Shown here piece after piece: positions 1 to 5,034 of a stretch of DNA of 5,034 nucleotides (the stretch's first letter is position 1; each line of letters begins with the position of its first letter). The position numbers and the translations under genes are program-made. The DNA comes from Myxococcales bacterium (GTDB lineage: Bacteria; Myxococcota_A; Polyangia; Palsa-1104): NCBI GenBank assembly GCA_023248835.1, contig JAHFDU010000305.1, forward strand, positions 1 to 5,034. Reading direction: 5' to 3'. The notes under the pieces are model-generated. The model saw only the letters and a program-made list of their open reading frames with translations. It ran no database searches and was not told the origin of the DNA.

Positions 1-174
1 CATGGCTGGTCTCCCTCGCATGCGCCTTTGAGCGCGTTGATTTAGTGAGGGATGTTAACCCATCACCTCGTTCGCGTTCGAGGCCAGCCACTTCATCTAA
101 TCTCCCACGCCCACGAAACTACGAACCTTCTGCCATAGTTGCATCGATCAAGAAACTGTCTAAGAATTTCCCCG

Positions 175-576
175 ATGGCCAAGAAACGTCAGAAAGTTCC
201 GCAACTTGTCCTATTGCTCATTGGTTTCGTGGTGTTGACGGTTTGCAGCATCGCGCTGCTCTCGCGATGCCTTTTCCAGATCAATGGTCGCATCGTCGAG
301 GCGCTGCCCGCTGCAGAATATTGCACTTATGGCGCACGGGTGGACGGTCGCAAACCGGGTTTTCTCGGGTGCAGGGACCTCTTTGGCTCTCAGGCAAAGC
401 CGGGCGAGCTGGTGGTAAAGCGAAAATGGGATCTCGAGTACACCGTCCACGGCCAATCGTTTGGTTGGCAGCCACAGACGACGCTGTACTCATTAGGACT
501 TGTTTTCGGCGCGATTGTTTTTGGTTACAGCCTTCGTGCCTGGCGGCGACAGCGAAGCAAAAGTCAGCGAACATAA
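175..576 (+). CDS. Small membrane protein with two predicted transmembrane helices, function unknown
   Basis: I do not recognise the family. The 133-residue product starts with a lysine/arginine-rich stretch (MAKKRQK), followed by a strongly hydrophobic helix at about residues 9-30 and a polar loop of about 70 residues. A second hydrophobic helix lies at about 102-120, followed by a basic tail (RAWRRQRSK). Positive charge at both ends predicts cytoplasmic termini and a loop outside the membrane. The loop holds Cys50 and Cys66, which could pair; Cys24 and Cys32 lie in or next to helix 1. The ATG at 175 is preferred because the basic N-terminus then leads directly into helix 1. A TTG at 139, just after an in-frame stop at 136-138, would add 12 residues with no clear benefit. 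No good Shine-Dalgarno sequence is visible, so the start is uncertain. The gene converges on the RHS gene, with 32 bases between the stops. It might be an unrelated neighbour or an unusually oriented immunity gene. The charge and hydrophobicity pattern makes a real gene likely. Confidence 0.72.
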   Translation: MAKKRQKVPQLVLLLIGFVVLTVCSIALLSRCLFQINGRIVEALPAAEYCTYGARVDGRKPGFLGCRDLFGSQAKPGELVVKRKWDLEYTVHGQSFGWQPQTTLYSLGLVFGAIVFGYSLRAWRRQRSKSQRT

Positions 577-608
577 GGGCGCAGTGTGTGCATTCGTAGC
601 ACCATCCC
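577..608. other. Convergent intergenic gap, no clear terminator
   Basis: Only 32 bases separate the two stop codons. A short imperfect inverted repeat (GTGC...GCAC around 585-602) is present but has only four firm pairs and no T-run on either strand. I do not call a terminator. The two transcripts probably overlap at their 3' ends. Confidence 0.5.
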
Positions 609-3600
609 CTATCTCTTGACGTACCATCCCGGCACGATCGAAAAATCCTTCCAAGAGCCAGGTTCCTCGCCTCCACTTGGTCCATATCCTGGTTCACTCG
701 CGATGGTTGGAAAGGCCACGTCTTCGGCGGCGTGTGCGACCGCGCGATGCATGCCGTCGACAATCGTACTGGAGGGCACATCGACTTCCACCGGGGGAAA
801 TTGATCGCCCGATCGTAGCGCAGCTCGGTATTGTTCGACGGTCTCGACATGGACCTCCATCTGTCCAAGTGGCTTTAAGCCCGATTTTTCCAGGTTCGCC
901 AGCACCGAGGCGGGCAACCGGCCCGGTTGCAGTGGAGGCGCTTTGGCGTAAAGAACGCCTGGAGTGGCCGGCCCCATCGCACTGGCTACGGCCAGCAGGC
1001 CAAAAAGAGAGCGTCCCCGATTAAGTCCGACGATGAACGTCGGATCGTTGTTGATATTGATGTTCGCCTCGCAAAGAACCGCGTCGACATTGTTGCCCGA
1101 TACGCCCGCGCCCAGAACTCCGAGCACCACGCCAGCAAAATAGCCGGCCAGCATTCCTCCCGGCCTCGCGGCGGAGGCCGAGTAGTCGATTCGGTCGAGG
1201 TACAGCGTGTCAGTCTCTCGATCGTAAGCATCCATGTTGTTTGTCAGACGAGGCGCACTGACGGTAGTTTCGTATTTTCCCTCTGGCTGCTGAGGATCGT
1301 GACCAGTCCGATCAACATTGCTCAACGGATTGTTGGCAGCGTAGGTGTAGCGGTTAAGTCCCTGTGAATCGAACGCGCCTGGGACCACCGTGTCGGCGGA
1401 AATGAAGCGGGCGATCGATGGATCGTAAAAGCGCGCGTGCAAGTAAATCAGACCCTCCGAACCGCTAAACGCTGTCTCGCCATCCTGGCGCTGACCGGTA
1501 TACAGAATGCTGTCGGCCGGCGTGCCGCTGTCGCGCCTGAGCGATCCGAAAGTGGCGTATTGATAGTCGGTGCCGGAGATCGGCGCGCCCGCCGATCCGG
1601 TGAGAAAGCGGGTCGATCCGAGGCGATCTTGATGATAGAAAGAGAGCGCGGTGCCGCCTTCATTGCGAGCCACCAGTCGTCCGCCAGCGTAATAGTATTT
1701 GATGAGTACGCCCGTTGGTGACAACTCGAGCAGACTGCCAAAATATTTGGTGACTCCGTTCGGTGAATTTTTGACCACGCGTTCGCCGCTCGGACCGTAG
1801 GTCATGCTAGTAGTGCTCGGGTTGATCATGCCGTTGTTGCTCTGCGACACTGCCACCGACGACAGCCGATTCACTTCGTCCCAGACAAATGTGCGCAGCG
1901 TCGTGCCTTGGGCTTGCGTCATGTTGCCGCCGAGATCGTAGCCAAGATGATTGCCGCCAATGGTAGTCGCGGCATGCGGCCCGCCGCCACAGTAGCCGAG
2001 CTGCTGACAATTCTGCGGGTCGTTGCCGTACGCATACACTCCCGCTCCAGAGTTTCTGGTCATGTTTCCGAGCGCGTCGTAGCTGTAGCTTTCGATCCGA
2101 TCGCCCGAAACATCGGTCAGCCGGTGCAGGTCGTCGTAGGTGTAGCCAAGCGATTCGGTATTGCCAGCCGCCGGCAAGGGATCAATGCCCAGCGTTTGAT
2201 TCGAGGCCGAATAGACCGGCCCGTCTTGATTGCGATAGTATTGTGCAGTGAAATAGGGCGACCCGGTGGGCGGCCGGATGGCGACAAAGTTTATCCAGTC
2301 ACGATACGGATCGTAGGTATAGCTCTCGATCACGCCATTGCCGAGCGTCACCGCGATGACGTGTCCTTCTGGATCACTCGACATGCTGTTCACGTAGTTT
2401 TGCTGCGACGACAACACCGACAACAACCGTCCAGCCGGATCGTAGCTGTAGGCCACCGTCTCTGCCGCCGCCGGCGCGATTGCGGGATAGGTGAGCTGAG
2501 AGAGGCGCCCGAGTTTGTCATAGGTGCTGGCCATGGTGTAGGTGGTGCCGGTGACGCACTTGCTGGCGCTCGACACTCGCCCCACCGCGTCGTAGCTCAG
2601 GCTATCGGCAAAGTTACACAAACTATCGAGCGAGTCGCGGCTAGAGGTCAGCCGACCAATTCCCTTGGTGTGTCCGGTTATCTCATCATAAGTCCAGGTC
2701 AGCGTGCGATTGTTGCCCGTGCTATTGGTTTGCGAAATCGGACGATTGAGTTTGTCGTAAGCAAACGTCACTGTGGTCCCGCGCGCGTCGGTCTGAGTGC
2801 GAAGATTGCTGACCGGATCGTAGTCGTAAGTGCTTGTTCCCAGGTCGGGATCAATCAGTTTGGTTTTGCGCCCTTGGCTGTCCCACTCGGTCGAGATCAG
2901 GTTATTGCCGGCATCTTTGATCGAGACAAGGTGGCCAAGTCCGTCGTAGCCGTACTGCGTGGTGTAAGTAACGAGAGCACCGGCAACGTGGTTATAGTCC
3001 ACCGTCTGCACGGTGCGACCGTAGGCGTCATAGTCGGTCTCTTTTTGGTGCCAACTTTCGTCGTTGGAAAACACTTTCCGGGTGTTGTAGCCAAAATTCA
3101 CCGTCGCAGCGTCGGCATGGACCACGTAGAGCGGGCGAGAGCGGTAGTCATAGGCCATGGTTTCAAGCCCAGTCACCGGCTGGGTGGCATCGTGGGGATG
3201 GCTCGAGGTTCGCGGGATGGTTGAAGCATCGGCGTAAGTGGTTTCTTGTGCGTACATCGCGATCACGCCATCGCCGTTTTTCTGCACCAAGTAGGGCCTG
3301 CCGAGGCCGTCGAAAAAAGTCTTGGTCCAAAGGCTAGCGTCGGTCAGGGTTTCTAGAACATTCTGTGAGGTGGTGCCAAACGAGTTGTACGCGAGGGTCT
3401 TGATGCCGCCATCGCCGGCGGTGAATTTGGTAAGCCTGCCAAACACGTCGTAGACGTTGGTGGCAGTTTTTACGCTGTTGGGATCGGTGACGGTGAGTAC
3501 GCGGCCAAGCACGTAATCCCAGGTCAGCGTGGTTTTTTGGTTGAGCGCATTGGTGCTCGAAGTTGGATACTGGTGATAAGTTGGTTCCAAAATTGCGGAG

Positions 3601-5034
3601 CTGGTATTTCCATTGGCGTCGGTCGCTGAAGTGACATTGCCGTACGCATCGTAGCCAAGTTTGGTGGCGTACCACGCGCTCTTGGCATCATTCCACTGCA
3701 TGCTGGAAGTGGTCAGGCCGCGCGTCGGGGTCGAGGCGGAACAGGTTCCGTTGGCGTTCGGTGTTTGCGCATCGTAGCAGTAGCGAACGTCACGCAGCAG
3801 TTTGGGCACCACTCCACCCTGGATTTTCTCTTCGGTCAGGGTGACGACATAGGGCGTCGGCGTCATTACAAACGTTCGCGTCGTCGTCCGCGAGTCGTCG
3901 ACGCCATCGGTGCCATGTTCGACGATGGAGGTGAGATTGCCAAGCGTATCGTAGGCCAAGTCGCTGCTGGTGATTGCAGTATTGCCCTGCAAATCGATGT
4001 CGGTCACCACCGTCTGCGACGGCTGACAGTGAAACGGCGCGCCGCCAGGGGCAACAAAGGTATGATAGGTCCACAGTGCCGCCGCGGTCCCGTCGCTGAC
4101 TTTGCGGTTGTATTCGCGACTGCCGCATTCGTTGGTAGTGGTAAAACTATGGGTGGTGATGCGCGCGGTGCGCGCGGCGGGAGGCGCTTCGGTCTCTTTC
4201 ACCTCTTGCCAGCCGAGCAGTTCGCGCTCAAGAAACGAAAACGCCGGACAGGTGTAGCTGTAGTTCAGCGTCGACACTGCGTTGGCGCGTTCGGTGAGCG
4301 CGATCGACAAGACAAGTTTGGGTGCTCGGCCAGGCGGGAGATGGCAGCCTTTGGCCGGATCACTGAGCGACTGCGCCGAAGTGGCGGAAGTATAGGTGAT
4401 GGTGTTTTTCCCCTGCATGCCACTGTCAACGCTGGCCATCACGTTGCGATAGACGCCGTTTTTGATGCGCGCAGTTTGCACGCCAGCGCGAGTTGAAGTG
4501 TAGTCGACCACTTCGAGGTCTGCGATGCCATCGCCGTCGATGTCTTGCGCGGCCCAGCCAGCAAGCCGGGGATAGAGTCCGACCGTGTAGGCGGTTTGGG
4601 TATTGGTAAGCGGCAGCGGCAGAGCGGCCGCGGCGCCAACGATCATCTTGCTGTACGAGGTCTTGGTGGCAGAAAAGCTGACATGAAAAAGATCGCTCTT
4701 GCCGTCGCCGTTGAGATCGCCGGGGCGCCAGTTGAGCGTGTCGGAGCGATCGGCATTGGCCCAGGCCAGCTGTGAAGAGGCGTCAAACGTGCCGTCGCCG
4801 CGACCCTGCAAAACATGCAACGTCACATCGGCACCCGCCTGCCCAGTTTGCTGTGTGACATAACCGAGGTCACTGGCGCCGTCGCCATTGACATCGATCA
4901 CCATCCAGGACCATGGATTGGTGCTGACCAGTGCCGGGCCGGTGCTGATGGTTTGTTGCGGCACCACCGTCCAGCCGCCCCACCCGGTCGCGACAAAAGA
5001 ATAGACATAGGTTAATAGGGCGCTCGGTTCATTA
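609..5034 (-). CDS. RHS/YD-repeat polymorphic toxin-like protein, 5'-truncated by the window edge
   Basis: The stop is TAG at 611-609. The frame is open through the right edge, with codons complete from 5033, giving 1474 visible residues (residue 1 = codon 5033-5031). Order of parts: three FG-GAP/VCBS-like acidic loops (47-55, 106-114, 164-172); a TcdB/SpvB-middle-like section (about 187-282); about twenty YD repeats (about 357-1122); an RHS-associated core (about 1127-1244) with the RFYDP, RFISAD and LNRYTYAANNP signatures, ending in DRTGH; and a variable C-terminal region (1245-1474) with a hydrophobic stretch and a ParB/sulfiredoxin-like segment. In the RHS family, YD repeats form a hollow beta-shell that encloses a toxic C-terminal domain, and the protein is exported or surface-attached. 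That role is inferred here from architecture. An in-frame GTG at 4967 is not a credible start, because coding-like sequence (including TGWGGWTVVPQQ) runs across it. A signal peptide, SpvB-type domain and promoter would lie beyond the right edge. Ten cysteines in five close pairs fit an exported protein. No frameshift is seen. Confidence 0.95.
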   Translation of the reverse strand, partial: NEPSALLTYVYSFVATGWGGWTVVPQQTISTGPALVSTNPWSWMVIDVNGDGASDLGYVTQQTGQAGADVTLHVLQGRGDGTFDASSQLAWANADRSDTLNWRPGDLNGDGKSDLFHVSFSATKTSYSKMIVGAAAALPLPLTNTQTAYTVGLYPRLAGWAAQDIDGDGIADLEVVDYTSTRAGVQTARIKNGVYRNVMASVDSGMQGKNTITYTSATSAQSLSDPAKGCHLPPGRAPKLVLSIALTERANAVSTLNYSYTCPAFSFLERELLGWQEVKETEAPPAARTARITTHSFTTTNECGSREYNRKVSDGTAAALWTYHTFVAPGGAPFHCQPSQTVVTDIDLQGNTAITSSDLAYDTLGNLTSIVEHGTDGVDDSRTTTRTFVMTPTPYVVTLTEEKIQGGVVPKLLRDVRYCYDAQTPNANGTCSASTPTRGLTTSSMQWNDAKSAWYATKLGYDAYGNVTSATDANGNTSSAILEPTYHQYPTSSTNALNQKTTLTWDYVLGRVLTVTDPNSVKTATNVYDVFGRLTKFTAGDGGIKTLAYNSFGTTSQNVLETLTDASLWTKTFFDGLGRPYLVQKNGDGVIAMYAQETTYADASTIPRTSSHPHDATQPVTGLETMAYDYRSRPLYVVHADAATVNFGYNTRKVFSNDESWHQKETDYDAYGRTVQTVDYNHVAGALVTYTTQYGYDGLGHLVSIKDAGNNLISTEWDSQGRKTKLIDPDLGTSTYDYDPVSNLRTQTDARGTTVTFAYDKLNRPISQTNSTGNNRTLTWTYDEITGHTKGIGRLTSSRDSLDSLCNFADSLSYDAVGRVSSASKCVTGTTYTMASTYDKLGRLSQLTYPAIAPAAAETVAYSYDPAGRLLSVLSSQQNYVNSMSSDPEGHVIAVTLGNGVIESYTYDPYRDWINFVAIRPPTGSPYFTAQYYRNQDGPVYSASNQTLGIDPLPAAGNTESLGYTYDDLHRLTDVSGDRIESYSYDALGNMTRNSGAGVYAYGNDPQNCQQLGYCGGGPHAATTIGGNHLGYDLGGNMTQAQGTTLRTFVWDEVNRLSSVAVSQSNNGMINPSTTSMTYGPSGERVVKNSPNGVTKYFGSLLELSPTGVLIKYYYAGGRLVARNEGGTALSFYHQDRLGSTRFLTGSAGAPISGTDYQYATFGSLRRDSGTPADSILYTGQRQDGETAFSGSEGLIYLHARFYDPSIARFISADTVVPGAFDSQGLNRYTYAANNPLSNVDRTGHDPQQPEGKYETTVSAPRLTNNMDAYDRETDTLYLDRIDYSASAARPGGMLAGYFAGVVLGVLGAGVSGNNVDAVLCEANININNDPTFIVGLNRGRSLFGLLAVASAMGPATPGVLYAKAPPLQPGRLPASVLANLEKSGLKPLGQMEVHVETVEQYRAALRSGDQFPPVEVDVPSSTIVDGMHRAVAHAAEDVAFPTIASEPGYGPSGGEEPGSWKDFSIVPGWYVKR
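612..944 (-). other. C-terminal ParB/sulfiredoxin-like domain, candidate effector
   Basis: The final ~110 residues (1364-1474) begin with a proline-rich LQPGRLP stretch. They then give a predicted helix (VETVEQYRAALRSG), the strand pair PPVEVDV...STIV, the motif DGMHR (758-744) and a helix RAVAHAAE leading to FPTI. The order helix, G-x-x-x-PPVxV, hydrophobic strand, DGxHRxxAxxA, strand is the signature of the ParB/Srx fold. It occurs in chromosome-partitioning ParB, sulfiredoxin and several nuclease or toxin domains. Met1428 occupies the place of the catalytic Cys in the sulfiredoxin GGCHR motif, so peroxiredoxin repair is unlikely. ParB-like domains are known as C-terminal modules of polymorphic toxins. 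A nuclease or nucleotide-dependent activity is inference only; the fold call is by eye. Confidence 0.6.
945..1301 (-). other. Variable linker / pre-toxin region with hydrophobic segment
   Basis: Residues 1245-1363 lie between the RHS core and the ParB-like segment and match no family I recognise. A polar, charged start (about 1250-1285) is followed by a glycine-rich hydrophobic stretch (GMLAGYFAGVVLGVLGAGV, 1157-1101) that is long enough to cross or enter a membrane. A shorter hydrophobic patch (LFGLLAVASAM, 1007-975) comes later. The protein's only unpaired cysteine (residue 1321) lies between them. Hydrophobic segments between core and toxin are common in polymorphic toxins and are thought to assist packing or membrane translocation; that role here is inferred. 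Confidence 0.55.
1302..1655 (-). other. RHS-repeat-associated core domain
   Basis: Residues about 1127-1244 carry the conserved landmarks in order: YHQDRLGSTR, YATFGSLR, LYTGQRQD, GLIYLHARFYDP, ARFISADT and LNRYTYAANNPLSNVDRTGH. This block closes the shell and marks the junction with the variable C-terminal effector. In related proteins an Asp-containing motif here (usually DPxG) takes part in self-cleavage that frees the C-terminal domain. This copy has DRTG, with arginine in place of the usual proline. Confidence 0.93.
1668..3965 (-). repeat. Array of about twenty degenerate YD (RHS) repeats
   Basis: Residues about 357-1122 repeat the pattern [YWF]-D-x-x-[GN]-[RN]-x-x-x followed by T/D-rich turns. 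Clear units include YDTLGNLTSI, YDAYGNVTSATD, YDVFGRLTKFT, YDAYGRTVQTVD, YDGLGHLVSIKD, WDSQGRKTKLID, YDAVGRVSSA, YDKLGRLSQLTY, YDPAGRLLSVLS, YDALGNMTRN and WDEVNRLSSVAV. Spacing is about 20-45 residues. Copies differ in sequence, so this is an old diverged array and not a recent tandem duplication. On the plus strand it shows as many scattered 'tcgtag' words, the complement of the Tyr-Asp codons. In solved TcB-TcC structures such repeats form a spiral beta-shell around the cargo; a similar shell is expected here. Confidence 0.93.
4188..4475 (-). other. TcdB/SpvB-middle-like section of the RHS protein
   Basis: Just after the last acidic loop, residues about 187-282 read as the linker seen in TcdB/SpvB-related proteins. 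There is a glycine-containing strand leading into T-I-T-Y (SGMQGKNTITYTSA), then a tyrosine-rich Y-S-Y strand, and then an ELLGWQEV motif comparable to the family's 'flGF..v'. This was assigned by eye from the order and pattern. A profile search against the TcdB middle/N-terminal region models would confirm or reject it. Confidence 0.55.
4518..4895 (-). repeat. Three FG-GAP/VCBS-like acidic loop repeats
   Basis: Three copies of D-x-[ND]-G-D-G-x-x-D are spaced about 58 residues apart: DVNGDGASD (4895-4869), DLNGDGKSD (4718-4692) and DIDGDGIAD (4544-4518). Each follows a tryptophan-containing stretch. A looser GRGDGTFD lies between the first two. Such loops bind calcium in integrin-type beta-propellers (FG-GAP/VCBS families), and in TcB- and SpvB-like toxins they form the propeller ahead of the RHS shell. 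At least one more blade probably lies off the right edge, since the spacing is regular and the frame continues. Confidence 0.85.

Noticed and set aside
37..60. TTGATT followed by GTTAAC as a promoter for the 175-576 gene
   Set aside because: The spacing between the two boxes is about 11 bases, too short for a sigma-70 promoter, and the -10 match is poor.
211..456. 81-codon minus-strand frame considered as a small immunity gene
   Set aside because: It starts with TTG, has no ribosome binding site, and lies wholly antisense to the better supported 175-576 gene.
530..557. CTTCG...CGAAG inverted repeat as a terminator for the RHS transcript
   Set aside because: Only five pairs, a long loop, no T-run, and it lies inside the convergent coding region.
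3..599. Plus-strand frame open from the left edge to 599
   Set aside because: It overlaps the 175-576 gene in another frame. Its translation is rich in Arg, His, Trp and Cys with no domain-like pattern, typical of an out-of-frame shadow.
744..758. DGMHR as a sulfiredoxin active site
   Set aside because: Sulfiredoxin needs Cys in GGCHR; here the position is Met, so only the fold is proposed.
281..868. 195-codon minus-strand open frame overlapping the RHS 3' end, considered as an immunity gene
   Set aside because: It overlaps the end of the RHS gene by 260 bases in another frame and the membrane-protein gene antisense; the translation is Arg/Cys/Pro-rich and non-protein-like.
1908..3224. 438-codon open frame on the plus strand
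   Set aside because: It is fully antisense to the YD-repeat array. The recurring GC-rich codons of the repeats keep the opposite strand open; the translation shows no recognisable family.
3765..4496. 243-codon open frame on the plus strand
   Set aside because: Antisense to the RHS gene, with a composition (Arg/Gly/Val-rich, no structure pattern) expected of a shadow.

Overview
The window is dominated by one very large gene on the minus strand. It is the 3' portion of an RHS/YD-repeat surface or toxin protein, 1474 residues of which are visible. The reading frame is open through the right edge, so the N-terminus lies outside the window. A second, small gene on the plus strand (175-576) encodes a 133-residue membrane protein with two predicted transmembrane helices. 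The two genes converge, with 32 bases between their stop codons. Nothing else in the window is supported as a gene. The many other open frames lie antisense or out of frame to the large gene.

Organism: the base composition is moderately GC-rich. The protein joins FG-GAP-like calcium-loop repeats, a TcdB/SpvB-like middle section, about twenty YD repeats and an RHS core ending in DRTGH. This suggests a Gram-negative proteobacterium. The wording of the core resembles RHS proteins I associate with Xanthomonadales/Rhodanobacteraceae, but that is an impression and no taxonomic marker is present.

Layout, right to left (the direction of transcription of the large gene): three D-x-[ND]-G-D-G-x-x-D loops (about 4895-4518); a TcdB-middle-like section (about 4475-4188); the YD-repeat shell (about 3965-1668); the RHS-associated core (about 1655-1302); and a 230-residue variable C-terminal region (1301-612). 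The variable region has a glycine-rich hydrophobic stretch and then a segment with the PPVxV...IVDGxHRxxAxxA pattern of the ParB/sulfiredoxin-like fold. The usual reading of this layout is a polymorphic toxin: the repeats form a shell, the core marks the release point, and the last domain is the effector. The effector activity here is inferred.

The most interesting points are the ParB/Srx-like C-terminal domain as a candidate nuclease-type effector, the absence of a same-strand immunity gene immediately downstream, the convergent membrane-hairpin gene in its place, and a pattern of ten cysteines falling in five neighbouring pairs in the exported part of the protein.
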